64,000 nucleotides of DNA, from contig DJPO01000006.1 in NCBI GenBank assembly GCA_002437405.1, forward strand, positions 7,384-71,383. The letters are read 5' to 3'. The stretch's first letter is position 1. The number at the start of each line of letters is the position of its first letter. Source of the stretch: Opitutia bacterium UBA6410 (lineage in GTDB: Bacteria; Verrucomicrobiota; Verrucomicrobiia; Opitutales; Intestinicryptomonadaceae). Both the position numbers and the translations under genes were made by a program. Positions 40,290 to 49,555 of the stretch are shown here, one piece after another. The notes under the pieces are model-generated. The model worked only from the letters and a program-made list of their open reading frames with translations, did not search any database and was not told where the DNA came from.

Positions 40290-41957
40290 ATGATGGAATT
40301 TTTGAAAATAGAGAACCTCGCATTGCTCGAGCGCGCGGAAGTCGACTTCAAACAGGGATTTACGGTCGTAACAGGCGAGACGGGCGCGGGCAAAAGCGTG
40401 CTGCTGGGGGCGTTGTCGATGCTCGCGGGGGCGCGCAAGGGCAGGGAGATTGTCGGGGGATATTCCGACACTTGCAGGGTCGAGGCGGTTTTGCGGTTTG
40501 CCGATACTTCGGAAATCGACGCGCTGCTCGAGTCCGCGGGGCTGCCGCCGTGCGAGGACGGCGCGCTTTTGATAGCCCGCACGATAAGCGCGACAAAGCC
40601 CGCAAAGGCGTTTGTAAATTCTTCGCCCGCATCGCTTTCGTTCTTGGCGGAGCTTGGGAAGCTGTGGATAGACTTCCACGGCCCCGGCGAGCCGCAAAAA
40701 CTTTTTTCGGGCAAAAACCAGCTCGCGATGCTCGACACATTCGCGGGCGACGGTGCCGAAACCGCCGAATATATGAAATTGTACGGCGAGCGCAAACAGA
40801 CGCTTTCGGCTCTCGAAAAGCTCGAGCAGGGCGGGAGTCTGGGGGCGGACGAAGTCGAATTTTTGAAGTCGCGGATAGCGGCAATCGACGCGGTGAACCC
40901 GACGGAGGACTCCATTGCCGAGCTTGAAAGGCAGTCGAAAATCGCGGAGTCCGCGAGCGACATAACGGAAAAGTCGGCGGCTGCGGCGGAGTCGATAAAC
41001 GGCGACGGGGGCGCGCTTGCGTCGGTCGCCGCGGCGGCGAAGTGCGGAGCGGAGATAGCGCGGTTTTCGCCCGAGGCGAAATCGCTTTGCGAACGCCTTT
41101 CGGGGGCGGCTCTCGAGCTTTCGGACATCGCGGCGGAATACGAAAACCTCGCGCGCTCCTCCGATATGGACGAGGCGCAAATTGCGCAAATCCGCGAAAA
41201 GATGACCGACTGGCTCGGGCTTTGCCGCAAGTACGGCGGGAGCGTCGAGTCGGTACTGGCGGCTCGCGCGGAGATGGCGGAGAAAATTGAAATGCAGTCC
41301 GACGTAAGGGCGTCGGCGCAAAGACTGCGCGAGCGCGCCGAGGAGCTCGCCGCAAAACTCGAGCCGATTGCAAACCGCATATTCTCGCTAAGAACCGCCG
41401 CGGCGAAGAAACTCGCGGCGGAGGCGGCTGAAGTTCTGCTTTCGCTCGGCTTTAAAAACGCGCGCTTGGACATAGGTCTGGAGCGCACCGCCGAGCCGTC
41501 GCCCGACTGCGGGAGCTTCTGCGAATTCGCCTTTTCCGCGAACCCTGGCCAGCCCCTGCGCCCGCTCGCGAAAATCGCGTCGAGCGGCGAGCTCGCGCGC
41601 GTTATGCTCGCGCTCAAAACGGTTCTCGCGGACACGGATTCGACCCCGATTCTCGTTTTCGACGAAGTCGACGCGAACGTCGGCGGGGAAATCGGCGCGG
41701 AAGTCGGAAAACTGCTCGCGCGGCTCGCGCGCTCGCATCAGGTTTTTTGCATAACACACCTGCCGCAAGTCGCCGCATGTGCCGATTCGCACTTCCTCGT
41801 CGAAAAAACGCAGACCGAAACCGACACGAGCGTCTCGATTTCCGAAATCGACTCCGACGCCCAGCGGCGCGTATCCGAGCTCGCCAGAATGCTCGGCGAC
41901 AGGCATTCGCAGTCCGCGCTCGAGCACGCCCGCAAACTTCTCGACAAAAATTTTTGA
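40290..41957 (+). CDS. recN: DNA repair protein RecN
   Basis: A 555-residue SMC-like ATPase acting in double-strand break repair. Walker A GETGAGKSVLLGAL occupies residues 29-42; a long coiled-coil middle spans about 150-400 with a central break. The C-terminal half-site has IASSGELARVMLALK (signature) near 430, Walker B PILVFDEVDANVGGEIG near 453 and CITHLPQVAACADSHFLVEK near 485. Length is that of the family. It starts at ATG 40290 or the next codon ATG 40293; no clear ribosome-binding site. It diverges from dapF. Confidence 0.93.
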   Translation: MMEFLKIENLALLERAEVDFKQGFTVVTGETGAGKSVLLGALSMLAGARKGREIVGGYSDTCRVEAVLRFADTSEIDALLESAGLPPCEDGALLIARTISATKPAKAFVNSSPASLSFLAELGKLWIDFHGPGEPQKLFSGKNQLAMLDTFAGDGAETAEYMKLYGERKQTLSALEKLEQGGSLGADEVEFLKSRIAAIDAVNPTEDSIAELERQSKIAESASDITEKSAAAAESINGDGGALASVAAAAKCGAEIARFSPEAKSLCERLSGAALELSDIAAEYENLARSSDMDEAQIAQIREKMTDWLGLCRKYGGSVESVLAARAEMAEKIEMQSDVRASAQRLRERAEELAAKLEPIANRIFSLRTAAAKKLAAEAAEVLLSLGFKNARLDIGLERTAEPSPDCGSFCEFAFSANPGQPLRPLAKIASSGELARVMLALKTVLADTDSTPILVFDEVDANVGGEIGAEVGKLLARLARSHQVFCITHLPQVAACADSHFLVEKTQTETDTSVSISEIDSDAQRRVSELARMLGDRHSQSALEHARKLLDKNF

Positions 41958-42036
41958 CAATCTCCGACTGGGGACGATTTAATATAGACAAAAACGCGCC
42001 GCAGATTCCCGCGCGCGGCACATCCTATTTTTTACA

Positions 42037-44994
42037 ATGGCAAAAGAATCAAGAAAACGCGGTCAAAAACTCGGCGAGATTGTCGGGCGCAGACGCCCCG
42101 TGCTCGGCTCGGTTTTGATATTCGCGGCGTTCATTTTAATAGTCTCCGCGCTCTCCTACGCGCCGAGCCAGAACATATTTTTCAAACCGTGGTTTTCGTC
42201 GTTCCTTCCCACGACCGAAATTTACGGCAACAACCTTTGCGGCGCATTCGGGGCGACCTTCACGCTGATGGCTTTGATATGCTTCGGCGCGGCGGCGTAC
42301 ACCATTCCGATTTACGTCTTCTGGACGGGGCTTCTGCTCTGGCGCAGGCGCGCAAACGGCATTTCCAAGCTCGAGCTGTTTTCGATTTTCGGGGGCGTGC
42401 TCTTCTTTTCGATTTTCTGCGCGTCGCTTCAGGCGGGCGTCGAGGCGTCGGGGACTCAGAGCGCGTACTGGCCGCTCGGGTGGGGCGGAAAATTCGGGAC
42501 TGTCGTTTTCGACAGCCTGCTAAGGCCGTTTTTGGACGTGTTCGGAAGTGCCGCGCTCGCGGGCGTGCTCTTCCTTTTCTGCTCGATTGTCGTATTCGTG
42601 GACAGCCCCAAAGACGCGGCAAAGGAGCTTGCGGGGGCTGTGAAAAATTCTCCCTCCGCGTTTTTGCGCGTCGGGCGTTTCTTTTATAAGTGCATTGCGT
42701 TTTTCCCGTCCTTGTGCTGGCGGGATGTGCGCCGCAAGCGCGCTGCGCAAGGCGAATCCGCGCAAACCGCGCAACAGCCCGCCCAGCCCGTTCCGCAACC
42801 CGCACCCGCCGCGCAGCCCGCGCCGCAGGTTCGCCCGACTCCCGAAAAACTCCCCAAGGCAACCCGCGCGGAAATCGCCGCGGCGACCGACATTGCCGAC
42901 GGAGTCCTCTCGGGCGCGGAGGGCTTTGCCGAACCCGCCGAGCATTCGTCGAAAATCGGCGGAGTTTTTTCCGACGGAAAAATAAAAGCCCCTATTAGCG
43001 ACTTTTCCTCGAGGTTCGACTCCGACGCCGACGAAGAGGATTTTACTTTTGTGCCGTCCGCCCAGTCTGCGGAAGCGGAGTCCGAACAGACCCAATCCGA
43101 CGGCGCGGAAGGCGAACCCGCGTACGCTCCCGAAGAACGCGAAATGCCGCAAGGGCGGCAATCCGCCGAAGAATCCGTCGCGGAGTCTTTCCCGCAGCCT
43201 GCGGGCGCGGACTCTTCCGCCCAACCCGAGCCCGCGGCTTCGGAAGCCGACGACATTGCGGACTCCGAAGTTTCCGAGGAAGCGGAGGCAGCGGCAACCG
43301 AATCCGCCGCGTCTGCCGCGCAAGCCGATTCGGGCGAGATTGACTTAAGCCATATCCCGACCCCCAAGCCTCGCCAGACTCCCGCCGCGCCACAGTCCGC
43401 CGCACTGCGCGTCGAGGAGGCTTTCAAAAGCGAAAAGTACGAGCCCAAGCCGCGCCCGAAAATTGCGGGCGGCTTCGTCTTCCCGTCCACCGATTTGCTC
43501 GACCAATCCCCCGCCGAGTCCGCCTCCGAGCGCGAAAACTACGAGGAGCGAATGACGGAAATCGTAACTACAATCGCCAACTTCGGCATATCCGTAAAGC
43601 CCGTCAAGGCGTCTTCGGGCCCCGTCATCACGCGCTACGAAGTCCGCCCCGCAACGGGCGTGCGCCTCAACAGAATCGCGAATTTGGAGGACGACATCGC
43701 CCTCGGAATCTGTGCCCAGAAAGTCCGCATTGTCGCGCCTATCCCGGGGCAGGGGACGGTCGGCATCGAAGTGCCGAACAAGCACAGAAGCATGGTGCGC
43801 GTGCGCGAAATCATCGAGTCGCGCGAATGGAACGAGAGCAGGGCGGAAATTCCCGTCGCGCTCGGCAAGGACATCACTGGCGTGCCGATTGTCCTCGATT
43901 TGGCGAAAATGCCACACGCGCTGATTGCGGGCTCGACGGGCAGCGGCAAGAGCGTCTGCATAAACTCGATAATCCTTTCGCTGCTATTCAAAATGACGCC
44001 CGACGACCTGCGCTTCATAATGGTAGACCCGAAGGTCGTCGAAATGCAGATGTACAATTCGCTGCCGCATATGCTCATTCCCGTGGTCACCGACCAGCGC
44101 AAAGTTCCCGCTGCGCTCAAGTGGCTCACGGGCGAAATGATGCGCCGATACAGGATTTTCAAGGAGACGAATGTCCGCAACATCGCGGGCTTCAACGCCA
44201 AAATACGCAAGGACGAACAGGCGGAGGAGGCCGCGCGCGAATCCGACGCCGCGATGACTCCCGAAGAACGTACCGCGCTCGCCGACACCGAAAATGCGGA
44301 AGAGCCCGAACTCTTCGACGGCTTCGAAATCCCCAAGAAAAAACTGCCGTACATCGTCTGCATTATAGACGAGTTGGCGGACTTGATGATGGTCGCGGGC
44401 AAGGAGGTCGAAGGCTCGATAGCCCGCCTTACGCAGCTCGCGCGAGCCGCGGGTATCCACCTTATCGTGGCGACGCAACGCCCGTCGCGCGACGTCATTA
44501 CGGGGCTTATCAAGTCGAACCTGCCGACGCGAATCGCCTTCAAAGTGGCTTCGCAAATCGACAGCCGCACGATTCTCGACCACAAGGGCGCGGAAACGCT
44601 CATCGGCTACGGCGATATGCTCTACATCAACAACGGCTCGGCGGATATGATAAGAGCTCAGGGCGCGTTTATGTCCGACGAGGAAATCGGGCGCGTCGTC
44701 GAGGCTCTGAAAGTAAACGGCGAGCCGCAGTACGCCGAAGAAGTTCAGGCGGAAATCGAGCGCGCTGGCGAGGACGAAGACGACGACTGCGGCGGCGGCG
44801 AAGAGGGCGACGACCCGATGTTTGCGAAGGCGGTCGCTCTTGTCAAGCAGAGCAAAAAGGCGAGCACGTCGTTTTTGCAGCGCAAGCTCGGAATCGGCTA
44901 TCCCCGTGCCTCGAAGATTATCGACGAAATGGAGGAGCGCGGAATGATAGGCCCCGACGGCGGCCCGGGATCTCCGCGCGAAATCTATATGTAG
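42037..44994 (+). CDS. ftsK: DNA translocase FtsK/SpoIIIE
   Basis: A 985-residue septal DNA pump. About four membrane helices lie within residues 20-200 (PVLGSVLIFAAFILIVSALS and others). A 280-residue Ala/Pro/Glu-rich linker follows, then the motor: Walker A AGSTGSGKSVCINS near 632, IMVDPKVVEMQMYN, Walker B IVCIIDELADLMMVAGKE near 780 and IATRIAF-like region NLPTRIAFKVASQID. The C-terminal winged-helix gamma domain (about 925-985, AVALVKQSKKASTSFLQRKL) recognises polar DNA motifs. It separates chromosome dimers at division. Start follows recN by about 80 bases. Confidence 0.93.
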   Translation: MAKESRKRGQKLGEIVGRRRPVLGSVLIFAAFILIVSALSYAPSQNIFFKPWFSSFLPTTEIYGNNLCGAFGATFTLMALICFGAAAYTIPIYVFWTGLLLWRRRANGISKLELFSIFGGVLFFSIFCASLQAGVEASGTQSAYWPLGWGGKFGTVVFDSLLRPFLDVFGSAALAGVLFLFCSIVVFVDSPKDAAKELAGAVKNSPSAFLRVGRFFYKCIAFFPSLCWRDVRRKRAAQGESAQTAQQPAQPVPQPAPAAQPAPQVRPTPEKLPKATRAEIAAATDIADGVLSGAEGFAEPAEHSSKIGGVFSDGKIKAPISDFSSRFDSDADEEDFTFVPSAQSAEAESEQTQSDGAEGEPAYAPEEREMPQGRQSAEESVAESFPQPAGADSSAQPEPAASEADDIADSEVSEEAEAAATESAASAAQADSGEIDLSHIPTPKPRQTPAAPQSAALRVEEAFKSEKYEPKPRPKIAGGFVFPSTDLLDQSPAESASERENYEERMTEIVTTIANFGISVKPVKASSGPVITRYEVRPATGVRLNRIANLEDDIALGICAQKVRIVAPIPGQGTVGIEVPNKHRSMVRVREIIESREWNESRAEIPVALGKDITGVPIVLDLAKMPHALIAGSTGSGKSVCINSIILSLLFKMTPDDLRFIMVDPKVVEMQMYNSLPHMLIPVVTDQRKVPAALKWLTGEMMRRYRIFKETNVRNIAGFNAKIRKDEQAEEAARESDAAMTPEERTALADTENAEEPELFDGFEIPKKKLPYIVCIIDELADLMMVAGKEVEGSIARLTQLARAAGIHLIVATQRPSRDVITGLIKSNLPTRIAFKVASQIDSRTILDHKGAETLIGYGDMLYINNGSADMIRAQGAFMSDEEIGRVVEALKVNGEPQYAEEVQAEIERAGEDEDDDCGGGEEGDDPMFAKAVALVKQSKKASTSFLQRKLGIGYPRASKIIDEMEERGMIGPDGGPGSPREIYM

Positions 44995-45012
44995 CCTGTT
45001 TGTCCGTTGTCG

Positions 45013-45047
45013 AAAAAAAGGCGAATCCCGAGGGATTCGCCTTTTTT
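45013..45047. terminator. Terminator between ftsK and the convergent lipoprotein gene
   Basis: AAAGGCGAATCCC pairs with GGGATTCGCCTTT, followed by TTTTGT and preceded by an A-run. It can end both the rightward ftsK and the leftward gene. Confidence 0.9.
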
Positions 45048-45066
45048 GTCGGGCTTCGAAGTCGCG

Positions 45067-47145
45067 CTATTTCAGACCGAGCAGGAAGTCCGCTATGTCC
45101 GAAAGCATCTTGTCCGAGCCTTTGGTTTCGAGCTTGCAGTCGATTTTTCTGTCCGCGCAGATTTCCGCGAATTTTTCGCAGAATACGGGCGAATGCACTG
45201 CGTCTTTCCAGCCTTCGTTTTGGAGGATTACGAGGCTCGGGGCTTTTGCCTTTTCGACGTTTTTAGCCAAATACGCGGGCGAGTATTTTTGTATGTTTGG
45301 CAGCGCCTTTTCGCGGTTTGCGAGAAATTCCGCGAAGCTTTTGTAGCCGAACGCCCTTTGCCCGTAGTCGATGTCGGCAATCCAGCTTTTCATTTCGGCG
45401 GGGTCGAGCGACGTTTGCGGGACGTTTACCCCGACCGCCGCGATTTTACCCGCCGCGCCCGAGAACCCGAGGTACAGAGCGGAGCACGCGCCAGCCGAGC
45501 CGCCGCTTACGGCGATTTTTTCGGGGTCGATATTCCACTTTGCGGCGTTTTGTTTTACGAACTTCACAGCCGCCGCGCAGTCCGCCATAGTGGCGGAGAC
45601 GGGTGGGAAGATGTCGGCGTCTTCGGCGTCCTGCAAATAGCGGTAGTTGGCGCAGATTACCGCGACGCCCTTGTCCAGCAGCTTGTCGAGCGATTTTTCG
45701 ACGAATCTGTCTTCCATTGCGCCTGTCATCCAGCTGCCGCCGTGGAAGTATACGACTGCGGGCGTTTTATTTTTTGCGTTTTTCGGAAGCCAGACATCGA
45801 CCTTGTTCTTATAGTGCGAGCCGTAGGAAACGTTTTCAAAATCCGCCGCGCGTACTTTGCACTGCTTCTTCGTGGTGCAGTCGAAATAGATATATTCGTT
45901 TGCTGGGCGGCGTCCGAAAACCGAGGCGATTGCGCGCAAATAGTGGTCGCCCTCGCGAATGTCGGGCAGAAGATACGAACCTTCCGTGTATTCGTTCCAA
46001 GCGTTGACGAGAATCGCCTTGGGGTGCGAATACTGCGCGTAGTGCTTGGCGTCCTTGAGGATTTTTTCGAAGAGGGCGGGATTGTTGTTTTTGAATATCG
46101 GTCCATAGGGGTAGGTCGCCCCGTCGACCCACGGGAATTGCGCGGTCGCGCGGCAGCGTTGCGACGAGTCCCAGCCCATTGTCGCAACGGGAATGTACGC
46201 AATCGCGGCTTCCTTCATCATTTCCGCGAATTTTTTGTGCGCGGGAACGGCGTCGGCGTATTCGTAGAAAAGTCCGTCGCGCTTTTTGTCGAAGAACGCT
46301 TCGTGGTAGGCGTTGATATTGTAGCGCGTGGCGTTTTCGAAGCCCGCTTCGGCGAGAAGTTTTGCCGCGCCGACGGGGTCGCTCGAGTCTATCATTGCGT
46401 TCCAGCAGACGGGCGGGAGTCCGTTTTGCTTCATTCTCTCGGCGGCCTTGTCGAACATCTTTTTGACTTTCGCCGCGCCGCCGTAGTCCTTTACGAAGTT
46501 GAGCGCGTTGTACATCGAGTAGAACGGACGCCCGTCAACCGTGTAGTATTCGGGACGCTTGAAGTAGTTTTTTATGCAGTAGTCGAGCATTTCGAGGAAG
46601 TCCTCCTCGGTGCGCGCGAGCGTCATCAAATTCACGCGCGGGGCGGTCGGCTCGGGGCGCAACCCGTTTGCCCTGTCGTGGTACGCCCACATAATAGCGA
46701 ACTTCATTTTGTCGCGGTTGGGGGCTTTCAAAAAGCCCTGCTCAAGCGACTCCTCCATCGTGCGCTTGCCGCCGTACCAGTACCAGTCGTAGAGGAATAC
46801 GGTAATGCCCGCGTTTGACGCCAAGTCGATTTCCTTCGCAACGTCTGCGGGATTTTTGCCGTCGAGATACCCTGGGAGCGGGACATACGGCAGTTTGTGC
46901 CCTTTGAATCGGGGTATTGCGGTCTTCACAAATTCCCATTCCGTCCAGCCCTTGCCGAACCATTTTTCGCCGTACGGATACGTGTGCCAGTGTGGATAGT
47001 AGACGCACATTACGTCGAGCTTGTCGCCGTTCGCGTCGGATTTCGCGGAGTCGGCGTTCGCCGCGCAGCCGCCCGCTGCAAGCGCGATTGCAGTGGCGAC
47101 GGACGAAAGTATCGGAAGTTTTTTCAGTCTTGCTATTATTTTCAT
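45067..47145 (-). CDS. Two-domain lipoprotein: WbsX/GH99-like domain plus alpha/beta-hydrolase esterase domain
   Basis: A 692-residue protein with a lipoprotein signal (ATAIALAAGGC, Cys near 27). Residues 43-400 are of the WbsX / GH99-like type: VYYPHWHTYPYGEKWFGKGW, TEWEFVKTAIPRFKGHKLPY, GITVFLYDWYWYGG and VNAWNEYTEG. Residues 440-690 are an esterase-type alpha/beta hydrolase: YFHGGSWMTG (oxyanion) near 475 and the nucleophile VSGGSAGACSA near 555. The last strand has KDAVHSP, but no His stands at the usual catalytic place near the end. Role: probably extracellular attack on a (possibly acylated) polysaccharide. It diverges from the GntR gene, with a palindromic operator upstream. Confidence 0.78.
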   Translation of the reverse strand: MKIIARLKKLPILSSVATAIALAAGGCAANADSAKSDANGDKLDVMCVYYPHWHTYPYGEKWFGKGWTEWEFVKTAIPRFKGHKLPYVPLPGYLDGKNPADVAKEIDLASNAGITVFLYDWYWYGGKRTMEESLEQGFLKAPNRDKMKFAIMWAYHDRANGLRPEPTAPRVNLMTLARTEEDFLEMLDYCIKNYFKRPEYYTVDGRPFYSMYNALNFVKDYGGAAKVKKMFDKAAERMKQNGLPPVCWNAMIDSSDPVGAAKLLAEAGFENATRYNINAYHEAFFDKKRDGLFYEYADAVPAHKKFAEMMKEAAIAYIPVATMGWDSSQRCRATAQFPWVDGATYPYGPIFKNNNPALFEKILKDAKHYAQYSHPKAILVNAWNEYTEGSYLLPDIREGDHYLRAIASVFGRRPANEYIYFDCTTKKQCKVRAADFENVSYGSHYKNKVDVWLPKNAKNKTPAVVYFHGGSWMTGAMEDRFVEKSLDKLLDKGVAVICANYRYLQDAEDADIFPPVSATMADCAAAVKFVKQNAAKWNIDPEKIAVSGGSAGACSALYLGFSGAAGKIAAVGVNVPQTSLDPAEMKSWIADIDYGQRAFGYKSFAEFLANREKALPNIQKYSPAYLAKNVEKAKAPSLVILQNEGWKDAVHSPVFCEKFAEICADRKIDCKLETKGSDKMLSDIADFLLGLK

Positions 47146-47166
47146 AAGAGGGAAAGCTTACGGTGA

Positions 47167-47188
47167 TTAAGTTAACGCGTCAACTTAA
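47167..47188. promoter_or_regulatory. LacI-like palindromic operator upstream of the glycan-active lipoprotein gene
   Basis: A 22-bp palindrome with two mismatches (outer arms TTAAGTT / AACTTAA, centre ACGCGT) lies 22 bases before the ATG of the reverse-strand gene. A central CG with A/T-rich arms is typical of LacI-family sites, which often control glycan utilisation. No LacI gene is in the window. Confidence 0.45.
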
Positions 47189-47222
47189 ATTACGGTCAAA
47201 AAAATTTTTTTCGGAAAATTAC

Positions 47223-47251
47223 TTGACAGGGCTGCAGGAATTTTTTGAATA
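47223..47251 (+). promoter_or_regulatory. Candidate promoter of the GntR-ilvC unit
   Basis: TTGACA (47223-47228), 17 bases, then TGAATA (47246-47251). The -35 is perfect, the -10 weak. The palindrome at 47256-47274 lies directly downstream. Confidence 0.5.
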
Positions 47252-47255
47252 AGGG

Positions 47256-47274
47256 CATATCATCTGATGATATG
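47256..47274. promoter_or_regulatory. Probable GntR autoregulatory operator
   Basis: CATATCATCTGATGATATG is a perfect 9-1-9 palindrome overlapping the ATG of the GntR gene and lying just past the candidate promoter. A FadR-type regulator bound here would block its own transcription and that of ilvC. Confidence 0.65.
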
Positions 47275-47952
47275 ACAAAAAACACGGGCATATTGAAGGT
47301 AGAAAAGAAATCGCTTGCCGACGAAGTTTCGGGACTTATCCAGAAACGCATATCGTCGGGCGAAATGCCCGTGGGCACGAAGCTGCCTACCGAAAAGGAG
47401 CTTTCGGATATGTACGGCGTCGGGCGTTCGACCGTCAGGGAAGCCGTGAGCGTTTTGGCGAACATCGGACTTTTGCGGGTAATGCAGGGCAAGGGGACTT
47501 TTGTGGTGTCGCAATACGCGACCAACGAGCCAATCGCCCAGCGGCTCAAGCGCGCCCAAAGCTGCGACTTGGACGAAATCCGCCAAATCCTCGAAATGAA
47601 AATCGCCGAAAAGGCGGCTCAAAAGCGCACGAAGGCGGACATAAAAAACATCGAGGCGCGGCTCGCGGAAATCGCCGAGGCAAACGAATCGGGCGACTTG
47701 GAAAAGAGCATCGACGCCGACATAAAATTCCACACCGCAATCGCCGAGGCCTCCCACAACGAAATTTTGCTGGAGTTCTACGAAATGGCCTCCGCGTATC
47801 TGCGCCAGTGGTACGCGCAAATCTACCGCTCTTCGGAAATCTTTGCGTCGGCGTACGGGCTGCATTCGGAGCTCGTTGTAAAAATCGCCGAGCGCGACTG
47901 CACCGGCGCGTGGAATGTCGCCGAGGAGATTATCAAGCACGGCAGGGCATAG
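47272..47952 (+). CDS. GntR/FadR-family transcriptional regulator
   Basis: A 226-residue regulator. The N-terminal winged HTH has LADEVSGLIQKRISSGEMPV (residues 16-35), GTKLPTEKELSDMYGVGRST and VREAVSVLANIGLLRVMQGK. The C-terminal all-helical FCD domain has EIRQILEMKIAEKAA, DIKFHTAIAEASHNEIL with metal-binding-type Asp/His, and a final LHSELVVKIAERD. ATG 47272 is used; the TTG at 47245 precedes the palindrome and is less likely. ilvC follows 40 bases later, which suggests this regulator controls branched-chain amino-acid synthesis or a linked carbon route; the effector is unknown. Confidence 0.85.
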   Translation: MTKNTGILKVEKKSLADEVSGLIQKRISSGEMPVGTKLPTEKELSDMYGVGRSTVREAVSVLANIGLLRVMQGKGTFVVSQYATNEPIAQRLKRAQSCDLDEIRQILEMKIAEKAAQKRTKADIKNIEARLAEIAEANESGDLEKSIDADIKFHTAIAEASHNEILLEFYEMASAYLRQWYAQIYRSSEIFASAYGLHSELVVKIAERDCTGAWNVAEEIIKHGRA

Positions 47953-47992
47953 ACTTTTTTAAACAATAACCAACAGGAAAGGAAAAAATAAA

Positions 47993-49474
47993 ATGGCAAA
48001 TTATTTCAACACATTGCCGCTGAGAGAAAAACTCAGACAGCTCAATCAGGCGCAACTTATGGAGCGCAGCGAATTCGACGGCGGCGTCGAAGCCCTCAAG
48101 GGCAAGAAAATCGTCATCGTCGGCTGCGGCGCGCAGGGGCTCAATCAGGGTCTCAACCTCCGCGACAGCGGCTTGGACATCTCCTACGCACTCCGCCAGT
48201 CGGCTATCGACGAAAAGAGAGCTTCTTGGAAGAACGCCACGGGCAACAATTTTAACGTCGGCACTTACGACCAGCTCATTCCCACCGCCGACTTGGTAAT
48301 CAACCTCACCCCCGACAAGCAGCACACCAACGTCATTTCCGCCGTTATGCCGCTGATGAAGCACGGCGCGGCGCTCTCCTACTCGCACGGTTTCAATATC
48401 GTCGAAGAAGGCATGCAAATCCGCAAGGACATCACCGTTATCATGGTCGCCCCCAAGGGCCCCGGCACTGAAGTCAGAGCCGAATACCTCAGAGGCTTCG
48501 GCGTTCCCGCGCTCGCGGCAGTCCACCCCGAAAACGACCCCGAAGGCAAGGGCTGGGCGTATGCAAAAGCGTACTGCGTAGGCTTGGGCGCGAACAAGGC
48601 TGGCGTTCTGAAATCCTCCTTCGTCGCCGAAGTTAAGTCCGACCTCATGGGCGAACAGACGATTCTCTGCGGACTCCTCCAGACCGCCACGATTCTCTGC
48701 TTCGACAAGATGGTCGAAAACGGAATCAACCCCGCGTATGCTGCAAAGCTCGGCCAGTACGGCGTCGAAGTCATCACCGAAGCCCTCAAGCACGGCGGCA
48801 TCACGGGCATGCTCGACAGACTCTCCAATCCCGCCAAAATCAAGGCGTACGAATTGGCTCAGGAACTCAAGGGTATTATGCGTCCGCTCTTCCGCAAGCA
48901 TCAGGACGACATTATGTCGGGCGAATTCAGCAGCACGATGATGGAAGACTGGAAAAACGGCGACGCAAAGCTCCTCAAATGGCGCGAAGAAACGGGCAAG
49001 ACCGCTTTCGAACAGACTCCCGCAGGCGATATGAAGATTTCCGAACAGGAATACTTCGACAACTACCTGCTCCTGTCGGCGTTCATCACCGCGGGTATCG
49101 AACTTGCGTTCGAAACCATGTGCGAAGCCGGTATCCAGCCGCCGTCCGCATACTACGAATCGCTGCACGAAACCCCGCTTATCGCCAACACCATCGCGCG
49201 CAAGAAGCTCTACGAAATGAACCGCGTCATTTCCGACACCGCCGAATACGGCAACTATCTTTTCTATAACGCCTGCAAGCCCCTGCTCGCCGACTTTATG
49301 AAAAAGATTACCCCCGAGCTCTGCGGCAAAAACTTCAACGAAGGCAAGGACGGCAGCGTCGACAACGTGGCACTCGTTCGCGTAAACGAAGCTATCCGCA
49401 ACCACCCCGTGGAAATCGTCGGCATCAAATTGCGCAAGTACATGACCGCAATGAGGCCGATTAAGACTCTGTAA
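47993..49474 (+). CDS. ilvC: Ketol-acid reductoisomerase, class II
   Basis: A 493-residue enzyme of valine/isoleucine synthesis that isomerises and reduces acetolactate with NADPH. The Rossmann motif is [20 protein letters not shown] (about residues 44-63), with [14 protein letters not shown] behind it, a pattern of NADPH-specific class II enzymes. Further conserved parts are [34 protein letters not shown] with the metal-binding Asp/Glu, and the duplicated C-terminal knotted domain that makes class II about 490 rather than 330 residues. GGAAAGGA precedes the ATG. Confidence 0.95.
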   Translation: MANYFNTLPLREKLRQLNQAQLMERSEFDGGVEALKGKKIVIVGCGAQGLNQGLNLRDSGLDISYALRQSAIDEKRASWKNATGNNFNVGTYDQLIPTADLVINLTPDKQHTNVISAVMPLMKHGAALSYSHGFNIVEEGMQIRKDITVIMVAPKGPGTEVRAEYLRGFGVPALAAVHPENDPEGKGWAYAKAYCVGLGANKAGVLKSSFVAEVKSDLMGEQTILCGLLQTATILCFDKMVENGINPAYAAKLGQYGVEVITEALKHGGITGMLDRLSNPAKIKAYELAQELKGIMRPLFRKHQDDIMSGEFSSTMMEDWKNGDAKLLKWREETGKTAFEQTPAGDMKISEQEYFDNYLLLSAFITAGIELAFETMCEAGIQPPSAYYESLHETPLIANTIARKKLYEMNRVISDTAEYGNYLFYNACKPLLADFMKKITPELCGKNFNEGKDGSVDNVALVRVNEAIRNHPVEIVGIKLRKYMTAMRPIKTL

Positions 49475-49488
49475 TCGGGTCGATATTC

Positions 49489-49535
49489 TGCGGCGGCGGG
49501 GAGTCTTTCGGGATTCCCCGACCGCCGCAAATTTT
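49489..49535 (+). terminator. Terminator after ilvC
   Basis: TGCGGCGG and the following GGGGA pair with TCCCC and CCGCCGCA around TCTTTCGGGA; AATTTTTTG follows. Confidence 0.85.
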
Positions 49536-49555
49536 TTGTTTAAAAATTTCGGTAT

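Noticed and set aside
40068..41635. Long reverse-strand frames across recN (over 400 codons)
   Set aside because: They oppose RecN, which has all its ATPase motifs; Ser/Arg/Ala-rich shadow translations are expected in high-GC genes.
45007..46818. A 603-codon + strand frame across the glycan lipoprotein gene
   Set aside because: It begins inside the ftsK terminator and is antisense to a protein with a lipobox and two recognisable domains.
47933..49405. A 490-codon reverse-strand frame across ilvC
   Set aside because: ilvC on the + strand is unmistakable; the antisense frame has no motif.
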